DNA of 64,000 bases from Streptomyces sp. HM190 (GTDB lineage Bacteria > Actinomycetota > Actinomycetes > Streptomycetales > Streptomycetaceae). A model generated the notes under the pieces. It had not been told where the DNA came from and did no database searches. It worked only from the letters and a program-made list of their open reading frames with translations. The stretch lies in assembly GCF_009857135.1 (NCBI RefSeq), contig NZ_CP047318.1:6944001-7008000 (forward strand). Reading direction: 5' to 3'. Positions 43,692 to 52,198 of this stretch are shown here, one piece after another. A program made the translations under genes and the position numbers. Numbering within the stretch: position 1 is the stretch's first letter; each line of letters opens with the position of its first letter.

Positions 43692-45146
43692 ATGACCACA
43701 CGTCCCCCCGTCCCCACCCTCGATCGGGCGACCAGCGCGGACGGCGCTCCCGAAGGATCCGGCCTGCGGGCCGGGCTCAAGGACCGCCACCTGTCGATGA
43801 TCGCGATCGGTGGTGTCATCGGCGCCGGCCTGTTCGTCGGCTCCGGCTCGGGCATCGCCGCCGCGGGCCCCGGAATCCTGATCTCGTACGCCCTCGTCGG
43901 CGCCCTCGTCGTCCTCGTGATGCGGATGCTGGGCGAGATGGCGGCCGCCAACCCCACCTCCGGCTCGTTCTCCGCGTACGCCGACCGGGCGCTCGGCCGC
44001 TGGGCCGGCTTCACCATCGGCTGGCTGTACTGGTTCTTCTGGGTGGTGGTGCTCGCCGTGGAGGCGACCGCCGGCGCCAAGATCCTCACCGGGTGGATCC
44101 CCGCGGTCCCGCAGTGGGGCTGGGCACTGATCGTCATGGTCGTGCTCACCGCGACCAACCTCGGCTCGGTCGGCTCCTACGGCGAGTTCGAGTTCTGGTT
44201 CGCCGGGATCAAGGTCGTCGCCATCGCCGCGTTCATCGTGGTCGGCGGGCTCGCCGTCTTCGGCCTGCTGCCCGGCTCGGACCACCCGGCGACGGGCCTG
44301 TCCAACCTCACCGCGCACGGCGGGTTCCTGCCCCACGGGCCAGGGGCGATCCTCACGGGCATCCTGATGGTCGTCTTCTCCTTCATGGGCAGTGAGATCG
44401 TCACCCTCGCCGCCGGTGAGACCGAGAACCCGCGGGCCGCGGTCACCAAGGCCACCAACAGCGTGATCTGGCGGATCGCGGTGTTCTACCTGGGCTCCAT
44501 CCTGGTCGTGGTGTCGCTGCTGCGCTGGGACGACCCGGCGATCCTCAAGGACGGCTCGTACGTGGCCGCGCTGAACTCCATCGGCATCCCGCACGCCGGC
44601 CAGATCATGAACGCGATCGTGCTCACCTCGGTGCTGTCCTGCCTCAACTCGGGCCTGTACACGGCGTCCCGGATGGCGTTCTCGCTCGGCCGCCGCGGCG
44701 ACGCGCCGGTCCCGTTCGCCCGCACCACCGGCCGCGGTGTGCCGCGGGCGGCGATCCTGGCCTCGGTGGTCTTCGGCTTCGTGGCGGTCGCCTTCAACTA
44801 CCTGTGGCCGGACACGGTCTTCCAGTTCCTGCTCAACTCCTCCGGTGCGATCGCCCTGTTCGTCTGGCTGGTGATCTGCTTCTCCCAGCTGCGGATGCGC
44901 AGGATCATCCAGCGGGAGACGCCGGACCGGCTGGTCGTCAGGATGTGGCTCTACCCGTATCTGACCTGGGCCACCATCGCGATGATCACGTTCGTCCTGT
45001 GCTACATGCTCACCGACACCGCGGACGGCGGCGGCCGCGACCAGGTGGTCCTGTCCACCCTGGTGGCCGTGGGCGTCCTGGGTGTCGCCCTGCTCCGCGA
45101 CCGCCTGCGCCGCGACCGGGCGCACGACGCCGTCACCCCCTCCTGA
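43692..45146 (+). CDS. GABA/aromatic-type amino acid permease (GabP-like)
   Basis: A 484-aa, 12-helix amino-acid:proton symporter of the AAT group: LKDRHLSMIAIGGVIGAGLF at the first helix, then GEMAAANPTSGSFSAYA and a consensus AGETENPRAAVTKATNSVIW loop. It resembles GABA permeases. It is divergent from the GntR regulator and followed by a strong terminator, so it is monocistronic. The 190-nt leader could carry regulation, but no known riboswitch was recognised. Confidence 0.92.
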   Translation: MTTRPPVPTLDRATSADGAPEGSGLRAGLKDRHLSMIAIGGVIGAGLFVGSGSGIAAAGPGILISYALVGALVVLVMRMLGEMAAANPTSGSFSAYADRALGRWAGFTIGWLYWFFWVVVLAVEATAGAKILTGWIPAVPQWGWALIVMVVLTATNLGSVGSYGEFEFWFAGIKVVAIAAFIVVGGLAVFGLLPGSDHPATGLSNLTAHGGFLPHGPGAILTGILMVVFSFMGSEIVTLAAGETENPRAAVTKATNSVIWRIAVFYLGSILVVVSLLRWDDPAILKDGSYVAALNSIGIPHAGQIMNAIVLTSVLSCLNSGLYTASRMAFSLGRRGDAPVPFARTTGRGVPRAAILASVVFGFVAVAFNYLWPDTVFQFLLNSSGAIALFVWLVICFSQLRMRRIIQRETPDRLVVRMWLYPYLTWATIAMITFVLCYMLTDTADGGGRDQVVLSTLVAVGVLGVALLRDRLRRDRAHDAVTPS

Positions 45147-45171
45147 GGTCGCTGACGCTCGAAGCGCTGCT

Positions 45172-45206
45172 CGGCGGCCGGGGGCGTCACCGTCCCCCGG
45201 CCGCCG
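45172..45206 (+). terminator. Hairpin terminator after the GabP-like gene
   Basis: Perfect 13-bp stem CGGCGGCCGGGGG with its complement and a 9-nt loop, 26 bp past the stop. Confidence 0.75.
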
Positions 45207-45390
45207 GGCTCGCCGTCGTGACCCGGGGACGGGCGTGATCGACGGGGGCCGACAGACCGTGAACCGAGGAGGGTGCCGTGAGCGAACGCTGCGTCGACGC
45301 GCACGAGGTGGAGCTCGAACCCCTGCCGCTGAAGGAGGAGGACGTGCTCGCGGGACGCCCGGCCGCGGCCGCCCGGACGCTGGGGGACCT

Positions 45391-46336
45391 AGGGTGTGTG
45401 TCGAAAGTGGATCTTGAACGTGAGATGATCTTGCTTCGTGGCACGTGGAGATCTGACGGACGCGCAATGGGCGGTGCTGGAACCGCTGTTGCCGAAGGGC
45501 AAGAAGCCCGGACGGCCGCCGACGTGGGCCAGGCGGCAGCTGATCGACGGCATACGGTTCCGGGTCCGTACTGGCGTTCCGTGGCGGGACCTGCCCGCCG
45601 AGTACGGGCCGTGGGGCCGGGCGTACGACTTGTTCCGGCGGTGGCAGCGGGACGGCACCTGGCATCGGATCTTCACCGCGCTCCAGGCCCGGGCCGACGC
45701 GAAAGAGCTGATCACCTGGGACATCAACGTCGACTCCACGGTGTGTCGGGCCCACCAGCACGCCGCCGGGGCAAGGAAAAAGGGGAGCTGCAGAAGGAGC
45801 CGCCCGGCGGCGTCGGCGTCGAGCCCGACGACCACGGCCTCGGCCGCTCGCGCGGTGGCCTGACCACCAAGCTGCACCTGGCCGTCGAACAAGGCCAGAA
45901 GCCCATGTCCATCGTGATCACGGCCGGCCAGCGGGGCGACTCCCCGCAGTTCGAGCCTGTCCTGAACAAGATCCGCGTCCCGCGTCTTGGCCCAGGCAGG
46001 CCGCGCACCCGGCCCGATCGTGTGCGCGCCGACAAGGCGTACGCCTCCCGGAAGAACCGCGCTTACCTGCGGCAGCGCAGGATCCGCTGCACCATCCCGG
46101 ACAAGGCCGACCAGGCCCGCAACCGCAAGAAACGCGGCTCGCGCGGCGGCCGACCGCCGAAGTTCGACCCGCAGGACTACAAGGCTCGGCACGCGGTCGA
46201 GTGCGGCATCAACCGCCTCAAAAGGCACCGGGCCGTGGCCACGAGGTACGACAAGCTCGCGGTCCGCTACGAGGCGACCGTACTCGTAGCGGCCATCAAT
46301 GAATGGCTGTGACCAGCACATTCGATACACGCCCTA
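45391..46336 (+). mobile_element. IS5-family (IS427-like) insertion sequence
   Basis: An element of about 945 bp with imperfect terminal inverted repeats (left GGGTGTGTGTCGAAAGTG, right complement of GGGCGTGTATCGAATGTG), flanked on each side by CTAG, consistent with duplication of a TA or TAG target. It carries one transposase split over two frames and sits inside the cupin gene. A MITE copy abuts its right end one base away. Confidence 0.85.
45438..46312 (+). CDS. IS5-family transposase, two frames joined by -1 frameshift
   Basis: The first frame starts at the GTG at 45438 (ARGDLTDAQWAVLEPLLPKG, DUF4096-type N-terminus) and runs to 45863; it contains the first catalytic Asp in WDINVDSTVCRAHQH. 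The second frame (-1) takes over near the A5-G4 run at 45777-45785 and ends at 46312, with the second Asp in RADKAYASRKNRAYL and the Glu in HAVECGINRLKRH. A fused product of about 290 aa would have the full DDE triad. This is the expected layout of IS427-type elements that use programmed frameshifting. Confidence 0.85.
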
Positions 46337-46337
46337 G

Positions 46338-46516
46338 TAGGGCTGGTTCCGAAGGTCCCGTCTGCCCGGCGGCGTCCGGTGCGCACGCTCGCCGCGTTGT
46401 CGGGATCGCCGCGATACCACCGGTATCGGGGCGACCCTCCGCCGTGCGAGCGCACGCACCGGACGCCGCCGGGCCTGCCCTTCGGGCAGACGACGCCACT
46501 TTCGCAACACGTCCTA
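46338..46516. mobile_element. MITE-like palindromic element, copy 2
   Basis: Ends TAGGGCTGGTTCCGAAGG and (complement) TAGGACGTGTTGCGAAAGT. The interior matches copies 1 and 3, including the CCACCGGTATCGGGGCGACC centre. It is flanked by TA on both sides. It lies immediately to the right of the IS element inside the cupin gene. Its left terminus is more diverged than the right. Confidence 0.8.
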
Positions 46517-46907
46517 GGCGGCACGGAGTTCGGGGTGTGGGCCCTCACGGTCGGGACCGTGCGTGACGTCGAGGTCGACGAGGTCTTCGTCGTCCTGGAG
46601 GGCGACGCGACCGTGCGCTTCGAGACCGGGGAGAGCGTCGACCTCGCACCCGGCGTCGTCGTACGTCTGCGCGCGGGGGAGCGCACCGAGTGGGAGGTGC
46701 GCTCCCCCGCTGCGGAAACTCTTCGTGGCGGCCGGCTGAGACGCCGGGCACGCCCAACCGCCCTGCCCGTCTGCCGGACGAAACCGCGCGCCGGCTCCCG
46801 ACCCGGCTGAGGGCGCGCCAGGATCCGGCCATGGCCGCCTTGCGCCCTTTCGGCGCCGTGCGACGCCGCTGAGACTGCCCTGCACGGCACGGCGACACGG
46901 GGAGGGC

Positions 46908-47615
46908 GTGATCGTGGCTGCGCGCGGACGGGGTGCGACCGCTCGCCGCAGGCGGGCGGCGCGGCTGAAGTCGATCACCGCCGGTGGCTGCCTGGCGGGA
47001 GCCCTGCTCGTGCTGTTCTGGTCGCGGGTGTGGCCGTACGTCACGGCGGTCGTGGTGCTCGGTGGGCTCAGCGCGGCCGGCTGGTGGTGGTGGCGCACGG
47101 ACCGGCTCCTGCGCGCACGGGATCGCCGCTGGCGGCGGGAAGAGGCGGTGAGGGCGGGGCACCGGACGCTCGCCGAGGTCGACGCGATGACCGGGACCGA
47201 GTTCGAGGAACTGGTCGCCGGCCTCTGCCGGCGCGACGGATGCACGGACGTGCGCAGGGTGGGCGGAGCGAACGACAACGGCGCGGACGTCGTCGCCCGA
47301 CTCCCGGACGGCCGGAGCATGGTGATCCAGTGCAAGCGGTACAAGCCCACCAGCACGATCGCCAGCCGCGAACTGCGCGACCTCCTCGGCGCGAAGGTGC
47401 ACTTCGGCGCCGACCTGGCCGTGTTCGTCACGACGACGCGGTTCAGCGGCCCCTCCGAGAGGTTCGCGACCCGGCACGGCATCCTCGCCGTGCACCGCGA
47501 CCACCTGGGGCTGTGGAACAACGGGACCTCCCTGCTGTCGCTGAGCGCCGTGAACGGCCGCGGACAGGGCGACTCCCGGCACCGGGCCCGCTGGAAGCAG
47601 GCGTACGGGAAGTGA
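46908..47615 (+). CDS. Membrane-anchored Mrr-type restriction endonuclease-like protein
   Basis: A 235-aa protein: two hydrophobic helices near the N-terminus (about residues 23-39 and 43-62), a basic linker, then an Mrr_cat nuclease domain. The PD-(D/E)xK core is visible as D127 in NDNGADVV, then Q141-C-K143 in MVIQCKRYK. It also shows the LxxMTGTEFEELVAGL helix common to this family. It starts at the GTG at 46908 with GGGGAGG upstream. No methylase or helicase gene is adjacent, so a stand-alone role against foreign or modified DNA is possible but unproven. Confidence 0.85.
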   Translation: MIVAARGRGATARRRRAARLKSITAGGCLAGALLVLFWSRVWPYVTAVVVLGGLSAAGWWWWRTDRLLRARDRRWRREEAVRAGHRTLAEVDAMTGTEFEELVAGLCRRDGCTDVRRVGGANDNGADVVARLPDGRSMVIQCKRYKPTSTIASRELRDLLGAKVHFGADLAVFVTTTRFSGPSERFATRHGILAVHRDHLGLWNNGTSLLSLSAVNGRGQGDSRHRARWKQAYGK

Positions 47616-47771
47616 GCCCGGCGCCGGGCGCCGAGCGGAAAGGCCGGGGCGGCGCGCGGCGCCTCCGCCCGGCGGCCTGGGCATGTTCAAGTCCGGGGTG
47701 GGGTTTCTCGCGTTGCCCAGGTTCGTTGGTGGCTGCTGGGCACCAGCCCGTGGGGCGGCCGGACGCGGCCG

Positions 47772-48230
47772 GTGCTGATCGGTGTCGGCGGTGTCGTCAA
47801 GGTGGGGCTGATGCCGGTCGCCCGCCGCTTCCTCCCGGCGCCGGCAGGGGGCCGTTCCCGGCCGACCGTTCGCCGGTGGTTCGACCGGGTCAGCGCCCTC
47901 CAGCGGCTGCTGAGCGTCGCCGTCGTCCTGCTCTGCCGCCACCTCGGCGTGCCGGTGCTCCTCCCGCCGCTGGTCGCGGTGGTCGTCGGGCCGCACTTCC
48001 TGCCGTTGGCGGTCGTGTTCGAGCAGCCCCGACCGCCCGTCCCGGCCGCCCTGTCGATCGACGCGGGGGCGGTGGGCGCGACCGTCCGGCTCATCGGCGG
48101 CCCGGACGAAGGCGTCCGCCGCGCGGTGGGCCTCACGTCCGCGCTGTCCCTGTGGGGGCGTGGCGACCCGGACGGTCACGGCGACGCCATCCATCCCCGA
48201 CCCGGGCCGGGCGGCGTCCCGCACGCCTGA
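47772..48230 (+). CDS. Hypothetical membrane protein, possibly frame-damaged
   Basis: A reading frame of 152 aa with two hydrophobic stretches (LLSVAVVLLCRHLGVP, VPVLLPPLVAVVVGPHFLPL) and a late GGPDEGVRRAVGLTSALSLWG. In the same frame, protein-like sequence (VRWWLLGTSPWGGRTRPV) extends upstream of the first start codon, with another possible start (ATG 47683) in a different frame. The gene may therefore have lost its N-terminus to a frameshift near 47715. The C-terminal 20 residues are low-complexity read-through. No function is assigned. Confidence 0.4.
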   Translation: MLIGVGGVVKVGLMPVARRFLPAPAGGRSRPTVRRWFDRVSALQRLLSVAVVLLCRHLGVPVLLPPLVAVVVGPHFLPLAVVFEQPRPPVPAALSIDAGAVGATVRLIGGPDEGVRRAVGLTSALSLWGRGDPDGHGDAIHPRPGPGGVPHA

Positions 48231-48290
48231 CGACAGTCCCTGGGACCCGCGCATGATCGGCGGCCCGCCTCTGTTGCTGATAGCGTGCAG

Positions 48291-48307
48291 TTGCACATTG
48301 ATTGCAA
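48291..48307. promoter_or_regulatory. Nur-type box upstream of sodF
   Basis: TTGCAC-N5-TTGCAA matches the Nur (nickel-responsive Fur-family regulator) consensus tTGCaa-N5-ttGCAA described for sodF in Streptomyces coelicolor, with one mismatch in the first half. It ends 21 bp before the start codon, so Nur-Ni binding would block the promoter. Confidence 0.75.
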
Positions 48308-48328
48308 TAGTGTCGGAGGATGTTGGAC

Positions 48329-48970
48329 ATGGCGGTGTACACGCTCCCGGAGCTTCCCTACGACTACGCGGCGCTCGAACCGGTCATCAACCCGCAGATC
48401 ATCGAGCTGCACCACGACAAGCACCACGCCGCGTACGTCAAGGGCGCGAACGACACGCTGGAGCAGCTGGCGGAGGCGCGGGACAAGGAGCAGTGGGGCT
48501 CGATCAACGGCCTGGAGAAGAACCTGGCCTTCCACCTGTCCGGCCACATCCTGCACTCGATCTACTGGCACAACATGACCGGTGACGGCGGCGGCGAGCC
48601 GCTGGAGAAGGATGGCGTGGGTGAGCTGGCGGACGCCATCGCCGAGTCCTTCGGCTCGTTCGCCGCGTTCAAGGCGCAGATGACCAAGGCGTCGGCGACG
48701 ACGCAGGGCTCCGGCTGGGGCGTGCTCGCGTACGAGCCGCTCAGCGGCCGCCTCATCGTCGAGCAGGTCTACGACCACCAGGGCAACGTCGGCCAGGGCT
48801 CCACCCCGATCCTGGTCTTCGACGCCTGGGAGCACGCCTTCTACCTGCAGTACAAGAACCAGAAGGTCGACTTCATCGACGCGATGTGGGCCGTCGTCAA
48901 CTGGCAGGACGTCGCCCGCCGTTACGCCGCGGCCAAGGAGCGCGGCGACAGTCTGCTGCTCGCCCCCTGA
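48329..48970 (+). CDS. sodF: Iron superoxide dismutase (SodF)
   Basis: A 213-aa cytoplasmic Fe/Mn-type superoxide dismutase converting superoxide to peroxide and oxygen. Metal ligands are seen in ELHHDKHHAAYVKG, in HLSGHILHSIYW and in the FDAWEHAFYLQY signature. The ATG at 48329 is favoured over the ATG at 48320 because GGAGG lies directly against the latter but about 9 nt before the former. The Nur box argues for the iron enzyme that is used when nickel for NiSOD is scarce. Confidence 0.93.
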   Translation: MAVYTLPELPYDYAALEPVINPQIIELHHDKHHAAYVKGANDTLEQLAEARDKEQWGSINGLEKNLAFHLSGHILHSIYWHNMTGDGGGEPLEKDGVGELADAIAESFGSFAAFKAQMTKASATTQGSGWGVLAYEPLSGRLIVEQVYDHQGNVGQGSTPILVFDAWEHAFYLQYKNQKVDFIDAMWAVVNWQDVARRYAAAKERGDSLLLAP

Positions 48971-49055
48971 CCGTCGGCGCCGTGACCGTGACGGCGCCCG
49001 CACCGACGTCCTGCTCGTGATCGTCTTCTCAACCTTCATGTGCAGGCGGCAGGAG

Positions 49056-49094
49056 GAAGGGCTCCCGCGAGGACGTGACTCGCGGGAGCCCTTC
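49056..49094 (+). terminator. Strong hairpin terminator downstream of sodF
   Basis: A perfect 15-bp stem GAAGGGCTCCCGCGA with its complement and a 9-nt loop, 85 bp beyond the stop. The rest of the 407-bp gap (48971-49377) shows only CCGGGCGGTGC repeats and no gene. Confidence 0.8.
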
Positions 49095-49377
49095 TGCCGT
49101 CCGGCCCGGCGGCACCGGGCGGGTCCTCCGCGATGCCGGGCGGTGCCTCCGCGGCGCCGGGCGGTGCGGGGCGCGGCCGGCGCCCAGTCCGTGCTCGGAC
49201 GACACCGACCGCGTCGACGGCGTCGGAAGGCTCTCGGAGCCGTCCTCTCCGCACCGGGGCGTCGTGCCCGCTTCACCCGGGCGCCCTCGCACAACCATCC
49301 ACTGTTTCCATGTGTCTTGGAGGTGAGTCACCCCCGTGCGAGGCGTCTCGATGTCGCTCGCGCCTTGAGGAGGAGCA

Positions 49378-50853
49378 GTGGGAATCCGCCGACCTGCCGT
49401 ATCGGCCGCCGTGGCCGCCGCCCTGATCGGCTCGTTCGCCGTGCCGCTCGTCGCGGGCACCGCGTCCGCGAAGGACGGCGTCGCCACCGTGCGCGAGGAC
49501 TTCAACGGCGACGGCCACCAGGATGTCGCCGTCGCCGCACCGGGAGCGAAGGTCGGCGGGCATGCCCTCGCCGGCTACGTCGCGGTCACCTACGGCTCCC
49601 CGCAGGGCCTCGACCCCGAGCGGACCACGGTCATCACCCAGGACACCGCCGGCGTGCCCGGTGCCTCGGGCGACAACCACGTCTTCGGCTACGCGATGAT
49701 CTCCCGAGACCTGGACGGCGACGGCCTGACCGACCTGGCCGTGGTCGCCCGCGACTACCGGCCGGAGGACAACGTCAACGGATCGGTGACCGTCCTGTGG
49801 GGCCGCAGGACCGGCCTGTCCGGTGAGGGCGCCGTCCGCGTCGGCGCACCGGCGAACGCCCAGGTCGGCGACGACATCACCGCGGGCGACTTCGACGGCG
49901 ACGGCCACACGGACCTGTTCATGGGCAACGGGAGCGAGTACGACTTCCACGACGTCCTCTACGGCCCCTTCGGCCGCGACGGCGTCCCCGCCCGCGCGCA
50001 GCAGGTGCAGGTGTACAGCACCGACAACTCCATCAACTCCACCGCGACGGGCGACTTCAACGGCGACGGCGTCGACGATCTCGCGACGTTCTACGTCTAC
50101 GAGAACCACGCCGAGGGCGGCAAGCTGTGGCTCGGCTCGAAGGCCGGGCTGTCCACCGTCCCGCGGCGGCTGAACTCCGCGGCCGGCACCGCCGTCGCCG
50201 ACTTCGACCGCGACGGTTACGCCGACCTCGCCACCCGCGTCTTCCCGAACGGCGACACCGAGGGCACCGAGGAGGACCCGGGCACCGTCAGGATCTCCTA
50301 CGGTTCCGCGTCCGGCCCCAGCCAGACCCGTACGCAGACCATCACCCAGAACACGGCGGGCGTACCCGGCGTGAGCGAGAAGGGCGACCAGTTCGGCGGA
50401 CGCCTGCACGCGGGCGACGCGAACGGCGACGGATACCCCGACCTGGCCGTCGGCGTCCCCGGCGAGGCGATCGGCTCCAAGTCCAGGGCCGGCGCGGTGG
50501 TGCTGCTCAAGGGCGCCAAGGGCGGGCTCACCGGCAAGGGCGCGCAGGCGTTCCACCAGGACACGACGGGAGTGCCGGGGGTCGCGGAGTCCGGCGACGT
50601 GTTCGGCGCGGCGCTGCGGTTGCTCGACATGACCGGTGACGGCAGGGCGGACCTCGTCGTGGGTGCGCCGGGCGAGAACCTGGGAAGCGTCGCCAACGGC
50701 GGCGCGGTGTGGCTGCTGCGCGGCGCGACCTCCGGCGTGACCGCCGCGAAGTCGGTCGCGGAGAACCCGACGGACCTCGGCGCCCCGGCGCCGAAGGCAT
50801 GGTTCGGCGCGAACCTGAGCGGCGACAACGGTGCCGGAGTGGTGATCCCTTAG
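49378..50853 (+). CDS. Secreted FG-GAP/integrin-alpha-like repeat protein
   Basis: A 491-aa protein with a cleavable signal peptide (VSAAVAAALIGSFAVPLVAG, then TASA). The mature part has seven calcium-binding D-x-N/D-G-D-G repeats: DFNGDGHQD, DLDGDGLTD, DFDGDGHTD, DFNGDGVDD, DFDRDGYAD, DANGDGYPD and DMTGDGRAD, which form a beta-propeller. It starts at the GTG at 49378 with GAGGAG upstream. Such proteins are abundant in streptomycete secretomes and their roles are mostly unknown. No sorting signal or enzyme domain is seen. Confidence 0.9.
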   Translation: MGIRRPAVSAAVAAALIGSFAVPLVAGTASAKDGVATVREDFNGDGHQDVAVAAPGAKVGGHALAGYVAVTYGSPQGLDPERTTVITQDTAGVPGASGDNHVFGYAMISRDLDGDGLTDLAVVARDYRPEDNVNGSVTVLWGRRTGLSGEGAVRVGAPANAQVGDDITAGDFDGDGHTDLFMGNGSEYDFHDVLYGPFGRDGVPARAQQVQVYSTDNSINSTATGDFNGDGVDDLATFYVYENHAEGGKLWLGSKAGLSTVPRRLNSAAGTAVADFDRDGYADLATRVFPNGDTEGTEEDPGTVRISYGSASGPSQTRTQTITQNTAGVPGVSEKGDQFGGRLHAGDANGDGYPDLAVGVPGEAIGSKSRAGAVVLLKGAKGGLTGKGAQAFHQDTTGVPGVAESGDVFGAALRLLDMTGDGRADLVVGAPGENLGSVANGGAVWLLRGATSGVTAAKSVAENPTDLGAPAPKAWFGANLSGDNGAGVVIP

Positions 50854-50977
50854 CCGAACAGCCGCCCCGCGGGACGGGCCGACGTCCGGGGACGGATCGT
50901 CGGCACCCTCTCGTAGGGGAGCCGGTGGGGACGACGAGGAGCGGGCACCGGACGGACCGTCAGTACTGTGGCGGCGT

Positions 50978-51946
50978 ATGACCGACGCCCACACCCACAC
51001 CGAGACCGACACCGAGACCGGCACCAGGACCGCGACCGAGGCCGGCGCCGAGAGCGAGATCACCGCCGGTCTGGTCCGCGACCTGCTGCGGGAGCAGCAT
51101 CCGGACCTCGCGGGGCTGACGCTCCGTGAGGTGCCGGGCGGCTGGGGCAACCGGATGTGGCGCCTCGGGGAGGAGTTGGCCGTGCGCATGCAGTGCATGG
51201 ACCCCACCCCGGAGCTCCTGCTGAAGGAGCGCCGCTGGCTGCCCGTGCTGGCTCCCCGCCTACCGCTTCCGGTACCGCTCCCGGTGCGGTGGGGCGAACC
51301 GTCCGCGCGCTTCCCCAAGCACTGGACCGTGATGACGTGGGTGCCCGGCGAGCCGGGGGACCTCGGCCCGATCAACCGCGGCGAGCACGCGGCCGACACG
51401 CTGGCGGGCTTCCTCCGGGCGCTCCACCGTCAGGCGCCCGCCGAGGCACCGGTCTCCACCGGCTTCGGTGCCCATCCCCGGGACTGCGCGGACGGCTTCG
51501 AGAACTTCATCCGGGCCGTCGTCCCCGACGGCCTTCCCGCCGACGTCGCCGCCGACGTCCGGGCCGTCTGGGACGACGCCGCCGCGGCCCGCCCCTGGGA
51601 GGGCCCGCCGGTGTGGGTGCACGGCGACCTCCACCCCGCGAACGTCGTCGTCTCCGACGGAACGCTCTCGGGCGTCGTCGACTTCGGCGCCCTGTGCGCC
51701 GGCGACCCGGCGTGGGACCTCGCCGCCGCGTGGGTGCTGCTGCCGGCGGGCACGGCCGCACGGTTCTTCGACACGTACGCCGACGCGGACGAGGCGGCGA
51801 TCCGGCGCGCCCGCGGGCTGGCCGCCATGAAGAGCCTGTTCCTGATGCTCATGGGCCGCAACGGGGACCGGGGCCTCCCCGGCGGCAAGCCGCACTGGGG
51901 GCCCGCGGGCAGGGCGGCACTGGACCGGGTCCTGAAGGGAGTGTGA
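50978..51946 (+). CDS. Aminoglycoside phosphotransferase-family kinase
   Basis: A 322-aa protein-kinase-like small-molecule kinase. The catalytic loop is VWVHGDLHPANVVV and the metal-binding loop is GVVDFGALCAGDPAWDLA. The N-lobe has GGWGNRMWRLGEELAVRM. The N-terminus (THTETDTETGTRTATEAG) comes from a degenerate hexanucleotide repeat and is probably disordered. Many such proteins are not resistance enzymes, so the substrate is open. Confidence 0.88.
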   Translation: MTDAHTHTETDTETGTRTATEAGAESEITAGLVRDLLREQHPDLAGLTLREVPGGWGNRMWRLGEELAVRMQCMDPTPELLLKERRWLPVLAPRLPLPVPLPVRWGEPSARFPKHWTVMTWVPGEPGDLGPINRGEHAADTLAGFLRALHRQAPAEAPVSTGFGAHPRDCADGFENFIRAVVPDGLPADVAADVRAVWDDAAAARPWEGPPVWVHGDLHPANVVVSDGTLSGVVDFGALCAGDPAWDLAAAWVLLPAGTAARFFDTYADADEAAIRRARGLAAMKSLFLMLMGRNGDRGLPGGKPHWGPAGRAALDRVLKGV

Positions 51947-52122
51947 CGCACGCTTCCTGCGAGCCTGTTCCCGGGCCCGGCCGCCGAGGACCATGCGGCT
52001 GTGGACGTTCTTGGCGAGGCACCGGCATGGACGACCCGGTCAAGACTGCCGGGATGCGGCAATGCGAACGGCATGTCCACGCCGCCAGGATGGGGGTGAG
52101 GGAAGCATGCGACGGAGATCTC

Positions 52123-52152
52123 GATGCCGGGCACCGGAAGGTGTCCGGCATC
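52123..52152. other. Hairpin with GGAA tetraloop
   Basis: GATGCCGGGCACC and GGTGTCCGGCATC pair over 13 bp (one G-U) and close a GGAA (GNRA-class) loop, 46 bp before the next gene. It could end the kinase transcript or structure the next leader. Nothing else is seen in 51947-52198. Confidence 0.55.
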
Positions 52153-52198
52153 CGGCCGCCGAGGCCGTCGCGTGACACGGCGAATCGGGGGGTTGGCC

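Larger units (their letters stand above)
45278..46739 (+). pseudogene. Cupin-domain protein gene, disrupted by IS and MITE insertions and a frameshift
   Basis: The 5' part (45278-45391, GTG start with GGAGGG site) encodes a 38-aa start ending RTLGDL. The 3' part resumes at 46517 as GGTEFGVWALTVGT and continues through a cupin core (VEVDEVFVVLEGDATVRFET). The two parts join in frame at a single CTA codon once the inserted DNA is removed. A run of five C (46704-46708) shifts the frame; with four C the protein ends SPLRKLFVAAG and stops at 46737-46739. The reconstructed protein is 111 aa, like small EutQ-type cupins. It is surely non-functional now. Confidence 0.8.

Noticed and set aside
50978..51946. 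Aminoglycoside resistance gene
   Set aside because: The kinase fold is clear, but the family is broad and nothing here shows aminoglycoside specificity, so no resistance symbol is given.
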